Positions 35,607-45,399 of a stretch of 64,000 bases of DNA are shown here, one piece after another. The stretch covers positions 2,044,755 to 2,108,754 of the forward strand of contig JAJEKV010000067.1 of assembly GCA_021234155.1 (NCBI GenBank), in the 5' to 3' direction. Source of the stretch: Isoetes taiwanensis (lineage: Eukaryota > Streptophyta > Lycopodiopsida > Isoetales > Isoetaceae). Positions within the stretch are counted from its first letter, which is position 1, and each line of letters begins with the position of its first letter. The notes under the pieces were generated by a model. That model was given only the letters and a program-made list of their open reading frames with translations, ran no database searches and was not told the DNA's origin. Made by a program: the position numbers and the translations under genes.

Positions 35607-36509
35607 GCATATTGAAGGTGATGTATTGGAACTCATATCTCAACATGAGATTGAAGGTGAGCAGCAGGTTAGCATCAAACCTGCACTTATGGGGACCGTA
35701 GATGCAGGCAATGCCCCTAGGATACATGAGGCCTATAAGACAGATGGAGGGCATATCATTAATGATGGCATTCTAAATGCAGCTGCTTGCCTGCCCAACA
35801 CCGTTGCTGATCATTTGGAAAATTTTCAACTTGAAAGTCATGGTGTGAACCCAGAAGGTGCTAAGAGGAAAGAAAATGCTTCAGAAAGTATTGAAGTTAC
35901 GTTGACAAACTCTTCTGCAGATAGTCATGTTGATTGTACAATAGCCATAGTTCAGCAGTCCTTCCAACAGCGTGATCAAATATTGTATGGAGGAGAGCAG
36001 GGTGTGCACTCAACGGAGCAGGATCTTGGTGCGCTGATTATTGAGAAAGAGGAGACTGTTTGCAAGGTGAACCTAGGGGGCAAAAGTCTGAGGCAAATCA
36101 AGAAGATTGCAAAGGAGCTATCAAAGAAATGTTCAGAAAGACCTGAAGCAGTGTGTAGGAAATTCCCTAAAACGTCTAAGCAGGCGGACCTGTTTGCAGA
36201 TTTTCAGAGAATCAAAGATGCAGATCCTCAGTGTGCAAGGTTAACCGAAGAACTGCATCACAAATGTAACATAGTCGATAAGGAAAACATGCTGGAAGAG
36301 AAAAGTCTTGATGATCTCAAGAAAAAGTTGAAGGGAAAACTGGCTTTGAGGACGAAGGACAATGTAAGTTGCAAGAGAAGGATAAAGAGGCGATTGATGA
36401 TCTTGTTTTTCTCATCCTTGTTTATTTTCTATGACAGGAAGCACCAGCAACAATGGTTCGTGGCTTATCAGAAAACAAGAGCAGTGCCAATATCCAAGCT
36501 CAACACTAG
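35607..36509 (+). CDS. Hypothetical protein, last two exons of a gene
   Basis: An open frame runs from at least 35563 to a donor at 36363/36364 (GACAAT|GTAAGT). A 74-nt intron follows and ends TTCTATGACAG at 36437. The second exon, 36438-36509, continues in phase and ends in TAG. I place the first exon start at the acceptor ATACATCAG (35606), because no in-frame ATG explains the N-terminus; upstream exons probably exist. The protein is hydrophilic and lysine- and glutamate-rich, with a basic helical stretch SLRQIKKIAKELSKKCSERP and another, EEKSLDDLKKKLKGKLALRT, suggesting a coiled-coil or nuclear role. I recognise no domain. No frameshift was seen, so it is either a live gene end or a recent fragment. 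Confidence 0.55.
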
Positions 36510-36889
36510 AGTATATCACTTAATGTATTATACAGCAAGCACCAATATGTTTGCATGGAGGGGCATCATTGTTAAGTGCCGAGAGCAATTGCTATTTTGC
36601 GATTACTACTGGTCTATTTACTTTTCTTCCCATTTCATCAAATGATAAAATATTTCTTTTGTAAAGTTCAAAAAATTCTAAAAAGCGTTTCCTTCACCAT
36701 ACACCTACTTTTGCATGTTCCTTTTATTTGTCTTATGTTCCTGATGTCGCTATTCATTGCATACATTGGTCTCTTTTGTAGTCGAATAACATTCAATATG
36801 GTCTAGAAATCATGATATTTCATTTATCGTCACGCTTTGGTGAAGCTATATAGTTGGTGGCAGTTTTCACAACATATATAATGTAGTCT

Positions 36890-36956
36890 TTTTTGGGTTG
36901 CCCCTAGGGGGGCAAACCCTCGTTTATGTGGGTTTGTGGGCATATCCAGAATAAAT
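36890..36956 (+). repeat. Hairpin repeat, short copy
   Basis: TTTTTTGGGTTGCCCCTAGG then GGGGCAAACCCTCG forms a near-perfect hairpin (GGGTTGCCCC pairs with GGGGCAAACCC). It is followed by TTTATGTGGGTTTGTGGGCA and TATCCAG, the start of the longer repeat at 38.4 kb. This copy stops there. Confidence 0.8.
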
Positions 36957-37074
36957 ATGCTCTGTGATTCAAGATTACACCTGTATTGAGATGATGTTCT
37001 GATGGAATGTACTAGAATTGGAGAGTAGCTTAGTTGAGGAGGTGCATGAAGTAACTAACTTGAAAATAGATAGT

Positions 37075-37560
37075 TATACACAAAAGAGAATGCAAGGTAT
37101 TGAAAGCTTAGACTTTCATGGATATAGAGCAGCTCTGGTGTGTTCCGAACTTTAATAGCTAGAACCATTAAATAAGGGAAGTATTTCTTATTGAAAACAA
37201 GTAGGTCTGAGAATGAGCAACACAAATGGTTATACACAGAAGAAGCTTCAAACGTGAGAAGCACAGACTTTTCACTGGATTTGGAGCAGCTCTGTTGCAT
37301 TCCAGGTTTAATAGGTAGAACCATTCAATATAAAAGAAAGAAATAAATTTATTTCTGAATACAAATAGGTTTGAATGTAAACAGAGAAAATACTTACACA
37401 TAGAAGAGACTGCAAGGTATTGAAAGCATAGACTTTCACTGGATTTGGAGCAGCTCTGGTGTCTTCCTAGGTTTAGTAGATATAACATTCAATAAGGGAA
37501 GTTAATAAGTTTCCTAATGAATATAGATAGATTTTAATGTGAACAGATACGAGATAAGCT
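37075..37560 (-). repeat. Three-unit minisatellite, period about 160 bp
   Basis: GAGCAGCTCTG anchors units at 37127, 37284 and 37448 (spacing 157 and 164 bp). Each unit also holds a TGCAAGGTATTGAAAGC- or AAGCACAGACTTTT-type segment, a TTTAATAG.TAGAACCATT segment and an AATAGGTTTGAATG-type segment. Minus-strand frames across it (37055-37324, 37168-37488) repeat the word CSKSSE and reflect the repeat structure, not a gene. Confidence 0.8.
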
Positions 37561-37569
37561 AGATAGGTT

Positions 37570-38365
37570 TTAAGGGATGCATATATTGCTTGAATTCCAC
37601 ATGCTTATATGTATAACCATATGTAAGCATTTATAGCAAAAACACAGGCAGCCATGGCAACAAGATGAAGTCTCCAAAGAACTTGCACTAAACATCAGGG
37701 CATGCATACCCATATCAGAAGCTGAGTAGAATGAAAGACATCTCTGCCTTTGGTCCGTTAGCAAATATTCCATCTTCCACAAATGGTAAATGCTTCATTT
37801 GAACATGGAGAGGTTCCATTTTGACTAAGCAGTATTTCTGTAATATTAATTCGTGTTTCTGCAAAAAGACAGCCTTGCTAGATTGGGGTTTACATAATTG
37901 AGGTTATCTTTGAATGATAGTCTCTCAACCCCTCTATGCAAATTATTCACTTATTTGGATTACAATTTGTGATCCGTGATTTGTCTCAGAACTTTTTTTT
38001 TTCCTTGATTGTTTGAGTGTAATAGATCAGGCTTTGTAAATTTGCATATGGAGATGACAACAAAAAGAGCAGTCTCTTTATATTTAAGATATTTAGTTCC
38101 TATATATTCAATAAGTGCTAGCCGAAAAGGTTACTAAGATATTGTGTTCCTGTATAGTGCTAGCCGAGAACGTCACTAACTTCTAATCAGCATCACGTTA
38201 TGGTTTGAGCTTTGGTTATTGAAATTATTGAATTACTTTAAAGTTATTGAATTTAATACTTATGTGGAGGATGCGCTAGAGTTAACTAAGAAGTCCAAGA
38301 GAAGATATTTGCACAGGTCAATGTGATATGTTTGTGTCATTGGATTTTCATTTTATCTAACTCTA
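37570..38365. other. Intergenic, nothing recognised
   Basis: AT-rich. A phrase around GTGCTAGCCGARAA occurs twice (38113 and 38157) as a small duplication. No gene, RNA or element boundary is visible. Confidence 0.5.
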
Positions 38366-38369
38366 TCAC

Positions 38370-38507
38370 CTTTTTTTTGGGTTGCCCCTAGGGGGGCAAA
38401 CCCTCGTTTATGTGGGTATGTGGGTATATCCAGGTATATGCCGGCATATGCCTAGCATATACTGGTGACTGCTAAAAACTGGCTGGTGCCTGTAAGTGCT
38501 CGGTCAT
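38370..38507 (+). repeat. Hairpin repeat, full copy, directly upstream of the PPR block
   Basis: It begins TTTTGGGTTGCCCCTAGGGG, continues GGCAAACCCTCGTTTATGTG, then carries a second small palindrome GGTATATGCCGGCATATGCC, and ends near GTGCTCGGTCA. It matches the split copy at 31.4/32.3 kb to the same right limit, which suggests a defined element about 135 bp long. Confidence 0.8.
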
Positions 38508-38559
38508 CCAGCCCATTCCTTCGCAGGCAGCGGCTGGTGTGGAAACTGGCTAACCGGCA

Positions 38560-39790
38560 CACCCTGGGCATGCTGCTGCTGTTACTGGGCGGCAGGAAGA
38601 TGGCAGTCTTAGTGTTTGCTTGTGCTAGACTAAAAGACATAAAGCAAGGTCAGAAGATCCATAAAGAGATTAGGGAGAATGGATTTGAAGCAGATCTTTT
38701 TGTTGGCAGTGCTTTTTGGTATGCTTAAAGAGGCACAGCAAGTTTTTGATAGGCTACCACTTCGAAATGTCGTGAATTGGACTGCATTAATTGCCGAATA
38801 TGCTGACCATGGACCTGCCCAAAAAGCACTAGAATGTTTTGAACAGATACAACTGGACAGTGTATATCCAAACTTACATTTCTAGCTTGAAGGCTTGCAG
38901 CAGCATTAGAGCTATAGACAAGGGCCGTGAAATACATGCTAAGATTGCAGAGAAGTGGCTGCTAGATACTTTGTTTGTAATGGCTTGATTGACATGTATG
39001 CCAAATGCGGTTCACTTTCTGAGGCAAGGGAAGTTTTTGACAAAATGCAAGTGCGAAATATAGTGTCTTGGAATGTACTAATTGCAGGATATGCTGAACA
39101 TGGATATTGTTCGCAAGCTCTCCAATGTTTCGAGGATATGCAGCTATCAGGCATATCTCCAAATATTGTAAGTTTTATCTTGAGTTTGAAAGCTTGTTGT
39201 GGTGTTGGAACTAATAAGGGTCGAGAAATACATGCCGAAATTGCACAAAATGGATTTGAAGATAATGTATATGTTGGGAACTCATTAATTGACATGTATG
39301 CCAAATGTGGTTCACTTGCTGAGGCAAACATGGTCTTTTATAGTCTATCAACTCGTGATGTTATTTCTTGGACTGCAGTAATTTTAGGATATATTGAAAA
39401 TGGATATGCTGAGACAGCACTAAGATACTTTGAACAGATGCAACGTGAAGGTATTGCACCAAATGCTGTGACATTTATTTGTGGCTTGAAAGCTTGTGGT
39501 AAAATTGGGGCTATCAATACAGGTCGAGATATACATACTAGGCTGGCACAAAATGGATTTCATAAAGATATTCTTGTTGGCAACACTCTAGTGGACATGT
39601 ATGCAAAATGTGGTGCACTTGGAGAGGCATGGGCAGTCCTGGATAAGCTAGCAGTCTGGAATGTAGTGTCATGGAATGCCATTATTGGAGGATGTTTTGA
39701 GAATGGGCTTCTTCTTGAAGCGCTAAAAGTTTTCGAGAAGATGCAAATGGAAGGCGCATCTCCCAATGCGGTGACATTTGCTTGTCATGG
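38560..39790 (+). pseudogene. PLS-class pentatricopeptide repeat (PPR) pseudogene
   Basis: PPR proteins bind organellar RNA through tandem helical-pair repeats. The recognisable part starts with ACARLKDIKQGQKIHKEIRE followed by NGFEADLFVGSA. A deletion and frameshift near 38710 then remove a 'VDMYAKCG' block, and reading resumes in another frame with LKEAQQVFDRLPLRNVVNWT. A further shift lies near 38885, with LKACSSIRAIDKGREIHA in a third frame. From 38955 a frame of about 280 codons carries three MYAKCG-type units, including NGLIDMYAKCGSLSEAREVF and GNTLVDMYAKCGALGEAWAV. At about 39785 the PPR match stops abruptly. There are no E, E+ or DYW domains and no start methionine with an organellar transit peptide. 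At least two frameshifts make it a pseudogene. Confidence 0.9.
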
Positions 39791-39808
39791 TCACATGGTA
39801 GATTACTG

Positions 39809-40152
39809 GCATTCCTTTTGCAGAAGCCATTTAGTACGAGGTGGATGGCCATTGAAAAGGAAGTTATCGAGTCTAGGAAACAAGACGCTGCATGTAACAG
39901 GAGGTATGACTATGAAGCAGAAGCTGCACATGGTTTTCGGATGAGAATTAAAAAACCATTTGAAAATTAAACATTGAGCAGCCTCTAGTGTGGCAGTGCA
40001 TGCATCATTACTTGTTTCTTTATTCGATAAGGACGTATCCTCCAGGAGACCATCGAATCCTAGCAAATCCGGCATTCTCTTGCAGAGATTAGCTTCAAAA
40101 GGTGAGCTTGATATTTGTTATTCTGCTCAACAGAGGTTTAGCACCCAAGGTA
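39809..40152 (+). pseudogene. Unrecognised exon-like fragment between PPR and NAA40 pieces
   Basis: After an acceptor TTCCTTTTGCAG (39808) a frame reads RWMAIEKEVIESRKQDAACN followed by RRYDYEAEAAHG and stops near 39970. Further on, one frame reads EQPLVWQCMHHYLFLYSIRT while another reads AVHASLLVSLFDKDVSSRRP and ends at a donor CACCCAAG|GTACCT near 40149. The wording is protein-like, but I know no family, and the pieces do not join in phase with the PPR frame. Probably a captured or decayed exon. Confidence 0.3.
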
Positions 40153-40235
40153 CCTTTCGATTTTTGCCTTTGTTTTGCATTTTTTTCTATGTTTTGTTCC
40201 TGTTTTGTGTTTTACATTCTATTGGGTTGTTTCAG

Positions 40236-40702
40236 AACAACATGAAGGCGGTAATGCTTACAGTTCAGAAGAGAAACATAGCTGCCATGAATTTCTATAC
40301 CAAGTTAAGGTCATTTCTGGGACTGTTATGCCGGAAAAAGTTATCCAGATTTGTTCTTTATTCAGTCTGCTTATTTCAAGTACTCCATAGCGTTTCTCCA
40401 TCCAGAGTAGATCCATTGGTAAGTCTAAAGCTTATCTCAAAATGTTATTTTAGAAGTAGAAAAAACTGTATGTTAATTTTTGAATTGATTTTAATTGTTA
40501 CCCTATGTATAATTCAATGGCCTATACCGCCACATGAGGTTCCATCAGTTCAGAGGGTAAGATCACTGTAGTTCTGAATGTAACGTTGTATGATGTTCAG
40601 TTTAGTTGATTTGCCTGCTTCCGGTTTGTGCAGATTGGTGCAGAAAATAATTATGAAATTCTTTGTAAGACATTTGATGCTGAGGCTAGAACCAAATTAG
40701 AT
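40236..40702 (+). pseudogene. NAA40: C-terminal exons of an NAA40-like (NatD) histone N-acetyltransferase
   Basis: NatD acetylates the N-termini of histones H4 and H2A. Three exon-like pieces with GT-AG borders are visible. The first, 40236-40309, reads MKAVMLTVQKRNIAAMNFYT, which matches the 'MLTV.K.N..A..FY' acetyl-CoA fold block of NAA40. The second, 40381-40418, holds SVSPSRVDPL. The third, 40634-40702, reads NYEILCKTFDAEARTKLD, the family's terminal block. The middle piece does not fit in phase: a stop appears in the expected frame, and at least one or two single-base shifts are needed. The N-terminal two thirds, including the substrate-binding part, are absent. It is a truncated pseudogene or captured fragment. 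Confidence 0.6.
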
Positions 40703-40839
40703 GTAAGCTTTGATTTTACCAATAGAGATATTGGAAGTAGAATCCTCACATTGTTTGACATTGCAATTACGAGGTTCTCAGGGTTGCTTCAGTCTATGGT
40801 TCGTGAGCCTCCTCCTTGCACCTGAATTAATGATGTGCA

Positions 40840-41860
40840 TGTTGATGCAGCTCTTCAAGATGTTGATCATAAGTTAGACGCAGATAGGGGTGAATTATTT
40901 GACAGATTAGATGATGAAGAAACAAAAACATCATTTTATAAGTTTGTAATGCATGGGATCGAGCTGACATCCAACTCTGGTCACCAAGTACAGAAGACCT
41001 ACTCATTTTGATTCAGGATTCCATGAATTTATACGAATGACATTTGTAGACGATGTTTTGTCATAAAGATTATGATCTATACAGATTCTGGTATTTGACT
41101 CCCTTGTTGGTTTGACAATCATTAATATGGTCCATTCCGGTCCACAAAATCTTAGCTTGCAAGTAATGGTTACAAGCTTTCTTACGAGATTCAATTCATG
41201 ATCTTGGGATCTCTAACGACTTTTGTTGCATTCATGGGGAAGACTACTGTGGCTATCAAAGATTTCGAAAATTCGGGGCCAGATGTACTTGCTCATTCTG
41301 CCTCAGACATCATAGATGGCATGAATCCTCATGACAAAGAAGTTAAAGTTGGGGTACATGTGCTACTTGTATGCTTATGCAGGAGTTTGTAAAATATCAT
41401 TGGGGTACTATTTCACGACTTTCTACATCACTTGTAGGAGGCAGCAATAGTTGGACTAGATAGTCTGGGGGTGGATGTGAGGATTACATGTGGCAGAGAA
41501 GTGAACACATTGCACTTTTCCTTCATTAAATGCGTGTATGTGTTTTTGTTTATAGCATTTTTATTGAGTTGTTAGGACAGTGTTCACTCATCATTTTGTA
41601 TCTGTTACAGGCCAAATCCCAAGATATTGCCCAAGTGTTGCGTCACCTCCTTTTATATCCCCATCAAAAGTACAAGGCATCTTAATAATTGGCTCCACCA
41701 TGGCTTTCATAAGTTCTCAGCTCATCAAGGAAAACAACTATTCATGCTGCCTCATAGCTTGGATGCTTACAAGATTGAAGCTCAAGCATTTATACATGCA
41801 CGAGGAGTGCTCGTCAAAAGAGAACATATATGAAGAGCCAATATAAGACTTGCGTATACT
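40840..41860 (+). other. Further exon-like fragments, unrecognised
   Basis: One frame at about 40830-41010 contains DAALQDVDHKLDADRGELFD followed by RLDDEE. The frame 41198-41392 contains GKTTVAIKDFENSGPDVLAH. After an acceptor TCTGTTACAG (41610) overlapping frames contain AQVLRHLLLYPHQKYKAS and LHHGFHKFSAHQGKQLFMLP. None can be joined or named. They extend the plus-strand run of gene pieces that begins at 38.6 kb. Confidence 0.3.
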
Positions 41861-41869
41861 ACTACAACC

Positions 41870-43405
41870 AGGGAAAAACGACAGTCCCAATGAAGAATAC
41901 GTTGTACCTTATAATATTTATCAAAAGAAGCATGCATTCACAATGCTTTAAGGAAATCACCCCATTTGGACCTTAAAGTTCTAGAACGCTATTACGTGTT
42001 GTTGACATGGACAAGTTGTTTATCCCTTTAGAAGATTCAATATCTTTATTGCTCCTTGAAACGTTGGACTTCTTGCTATCTATTTCTTTCGAGATCCATT
42101 CATTATTGAAGCATTAAAACTGCATTTAAATACACATTGTCTGAAGAGGATGTCTATAAATGTTACCCATAAAGAGGTACGTATAAAGATCAGAGAGAGT
42201 CAATTAGACGGTTATGTCTTGAAACAATGGCACATTTAGACTGCCTTAATGTGCTGCAAGAGTCAAATCGACTTCCTTTAATGATGATGGTTAGAGCTTA
42301 ATTTGCAAGGGGAGACCAGATTCTTCCACACATTCCCACCTAACAAATCCAATGCATAACCTGCCGTTTTATAGATGATATAGTGCCCTATGAAGATAGA
42401 CTTAACATTAATTATGTTAAAGAAGAGTTGTATTCTAATTCTCAAATGCATTATTTTACATTAACTTAAATGATGAAGATTTGCTTATATTAATAAGGGC
42501 TTAATTTGCAAAGGGAGTCCATACTCTTCCACGCATTTCCACCTTCAAGTGAACGCTATGTATGCTCGTCTGTGGTTGCTCCAGTAGCAGTGGCCGATGT
42601 CCCAAAGCGCGGGCTTCAAGTCTGTCCAGGTGTGGTCGAGCAGCGTCGTGGAGCACGTGGCAATATTGACTTGTTGGACGTCGCGGCTTGCAAGGCCGCG
42701 GTGATGTTGTTTTGTCGCAGGGCGACTACTATGAAATCTCTCATGAGGACAGTCCTGGCAGTTTCCGTTGTGATGTTGCCTCCGTGCGTGGATTGCGATG
42801 TTGCACTCTTGGCAATCGCTCTGATATTGTCGAGAATTGTTGCATGTTCCGCCCAGGTGCCTGTATATATTTGCCATGTGTCATTCCACTATCTATAAAT
42901 TCCCATAAAGACATCGTATCACGTATTCTATTGTTTTCAAGTAGCAATTTGAATTGATTGTCAAATTATGACTTTGAACTATGATTTAAGCCACTTCACC
43001 CTCTGGTCATGGAGAGCAACCCTCCATGCGCAGCACCTTGTTTTGTTGTCAAGCTATTTATTTTTTATATATAAGAGAAAGTACAATTACCCCTTAATAG
43101 GTAGGTAAAGATTTAAATAGACCAGTTATTTTCCTCCTATCTGGAGGTAAGAAATACCCTACGTCCATCGACACTGACCATTCGTTAACTCATTTTTTTT
43201 TAATCTTTCTTCACCCAATATCGAAGAGGTAGTTATCCAAAAGTGATTGAGCTTGCTGTTGATATTCATCATATGAGTAGAAGGGTATAAAAAAAATCCA
43301 ATCCATTTTTGTCAAAACTCATGTTTATGGAATTCTATGTTGAAATCTCTTGACATGAATGGATGTACGATTTGACAATGATAGCTCCTTTATAGCACTC
43401 ATGTA
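41870..43405. other. Intergenic with a short duplication
   Basis: A phrase around GCTTAATTTGCAARGGGAG, followed by CTTCCACRCATTYCCACCT, occurs near 42297 and 42501. Frames at 42506-42957 have no family features. Nothing else was recognised up to the YR element. Confidence 0.5.
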
Positions 43406-43411
43406 TGTAGA

Positions 43412-43447
43412 TTCTGGAAAAGGACTCGCGAGAGACACAAAACCGGT
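43412..43447 (-). repeat. Terminal repeat B2 of the YR element
   Basis: AAAGGACTCGCGAGAGACAC and AAAACCGGTCGA match B1 at 44329-44363 (AAAGGACTCAGCGAGACACA, then AAACCGCCGA) apart from small indels. The outer flank GATTCTGG also resembles the A2 edge GATTCGGGG, so the crossover may lie in this short shared word. Confidence 0.75.
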
Positions 43448-43500
43448 CGATAGGCTTGTCATTCATCACAGCAGCAGTATACAATGTGTAAGAAGAGAGA

Positions 43501-43537
43501 GGGGTAGCCGACCATAGGAACAATATCGGACTACCCC
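43501..43537. repeat. Hairpin inside the YR element 3' region
   Basis: GGGGTAGCCGA and TCGGACTACCCC are inverted around a short loop, giving a stem of about 11 bp. It lies 55 bp inside B2 and could be a fold of the element RNA or a site of YR or host recognition. Confidence 0.7.
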
Positions 43538-44205
43538 AAAAAAGAAAATGTGCTAAGGCATTATAGGAGGGCAATGGCGACAAGTTCTCATCGGGATAAA
43601 AAACCCCGCTTTTTCGGGTTTTCGAGGAAAACCCTAATGAGAAATGGTCGCCACCAACCTCGAATGTGTTGCCTAGAGAACAGAGAAACCGGACGAGAGC
43701 GAAGGCAAACACAAAGCACGACCCCAAACAACAGCGAAAAAACCCCCATGTAACAACGAGGATGACGAACGGAAAACCAAAGAAAGGACCCCAAATGTAA
43801 TTGGAAGATAGCGAAATCCTCGCAATACCAAGAAAACTCAAAAAACACCCGTAAAGAGTTAGAGAAACAAGCCTAGCCATAAAAAGAATCTGCATCAAGA
43901 AAGCCGGAAGATATAAGGCATAAAAATATAGACGAAAAAGAGCATAACAAAAAGATAGCATCACCGATAAGGTGGAAAAAGCATCACCCAAATGGGTGGA
44001 GAACATGATATATAAAGATGCATCACCCTCAAGGTGGAAATAAATGAAAGATCACCAAGCAGCGGAGAAAAACACGTAAAAATGCCAAGGAAACAAAGAA
44101 TAAGGAAAAGCGACACCCACGGTGAAAAACAACAAAGAGGGCAAGAACCAATACTAATACAAATGAAAAGACGCATACCAACGCAAAGCAGTAGGAAGGG
44201 AGGGA

Positions 44206-44334
44206 AGCTACGAGAAAGAAGAAAATGCCGCCAGAGAAGACGCCGATAACCGGCCCGAGAATGGAACTAGCCTGATATCGCCCGCCCTTTCCCAATGGCG
44301 ATCCGGCGGCTCGGATCGATGGGATTCGGGGAAA
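44206..44334 (-). repeat. Internal repeat A2 of the YR element
   Basis: The segment from GAAGCTACGAGAAAGAAGAA through GACGCCGATAACCGGC, GAGAATGGAACTAGCCT and CGGCTCGGATCGATGGGA aligns with A1 at 50054-50186 at close to 90% identity by eye, with one small indel near AATGGCGATCC. It abuts B1 directly. Confidence 0.85.
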
Positions 44335-44363
44335 GGACTCAGCGAGACACAAAACCGCCGACT
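44329..44363 (-). repeat. Internal repeat B1 of the YR element
   Basis: About 35 bp matching B2. On the minus strand it overlaps the recombinase stop codon and runs straight into A2. This forms the B1-A2 junction that serves as template for the circle joint in Ngaro/PAT-type elements. Confidence 0.75.
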
Positions 44364-45393
44364 ACCAAAGGACTTCCTTAACTATAAACCCAAGGCGCCA
44401 AAACCTCCGTGTGTTGAGTTGGGTCGCCGCCACATAGCGAGAGGAGAAGAAGAGGAGCCAACGACCGTGAGTGCGCGCAAGATCATGTGGAACTCCCCGA
44501 GCGGCAGCCGCTGAAGCCCCTCCGCGACGAGACGAATGAGTACCATATCGGGATGGATTCAAGCCTATAGCAAGAAGACACTCCCGCCACCACCCCGAAA
44601 GCAAATTTGGATAGGATAAAGGCCGCAAAGAAGAAGGAGAGGAACGAAAAGAGGGCCGGGATGGAGGATCGAGGAGATGATAAGAACCGTAGAAATCAGC
44701 GCCGAAGGATAGTGACAAAAGCATGCGAACGAAGGCAAGCGAAGCTTAAAGAAATCGTGATGATCATGGGCAAGTTCACGCTTTGGAATGACGAATAAGA
44801 AGATCCACATGCGATAAGGAAAAAGAAAGATCACGCCAATTGAGGGCAAGGGCCTCCGAGATGTGCAAAAAAGCGGCAAAGGAAACTACAACGAGCGCGG
44901 TGCGGGCCAGAGAGGGAAAAGAAGCCGCAGGATGCGCAAAGTGGAGAACAATCGAGCGAACATGCTGAGGCAGGAGAGGAAGAAAGGTACGAGGAGGGCG
45001 AGCGTGACGAAAGGTAGACTGACGAGCCAACGAGGGTAAAGGTAAAATGGCGGGAGAGGGAAGGTTGAAAAGTTGATGAAAAAAGGATATGGCTGCCGAG
45101 GCCGAAGAAATGGATGAGGGCGACATCTGAGGATGATGAAGAGAGGCAAAAAAGGCCGCAACAACAAAAGGAGAAGCTGGAAGATAAGGAACAGCATGTA
45201 GACGGCACCAAGCAACAAAGCGGCGGAACATAGCGAAGTAAGCCAAAAGAGTAGATGGGGCACGGGAGGAAAAAACTAAAGGCAAAGTCGCAAAGAAAAA
45301 GGGAACCTCCTGGGGGGTGAGCAAGCGAGAAGGAGCTGTCACAACAACATAAAAAACCATGTTAACTTCATTCAAATTGACAACGAAAAACAT
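44362..45393 (-). pseudogene. Tyrosine recombinase (phage-integrase fold), frameshifted
   Basis: Tyrosine recombinases cut and rejoin DNA through a catalytic tyrosine. The N-terminal half reads as one frame (45393-44776). A SAM-like core-binding region contains STLLAYFAMFRRFVAWCRLH, and the start of the catalytic domain contains ALVVVSFAAFLHISEALALN. There the family has L-R-[IV]-S-E, so the first catalytic Arg is replaced by His. After DLLIRHSK a shift near 44790 moves to a second frame (ELAHDHHDFFKLRL), and another near 44650 returns to the first. The C-terminal part then shows THSSRRGGASAAAARGVPHD, the H-x-x-R box, followed by HGRW (the usual second His/Trp region) and SSRYV with the Tyr nucleophile. 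HSSRRGGA is typical of DIRS, Ngaro and Crypton recombinases. Two frameshifts and the Arg-to-His change make it inactive. Confidence 0.85.
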
Positions 45394-45399
45394 AAAGAG

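Noticed and set aside
37168-37488. Minus-strand frame with internally repeated CSKSSE words as a repeat protein
   Set aside because: The repetition follows the minisatellite units of 157 and 164 bp, which are not both multiples of three, so the frame is not conserved.
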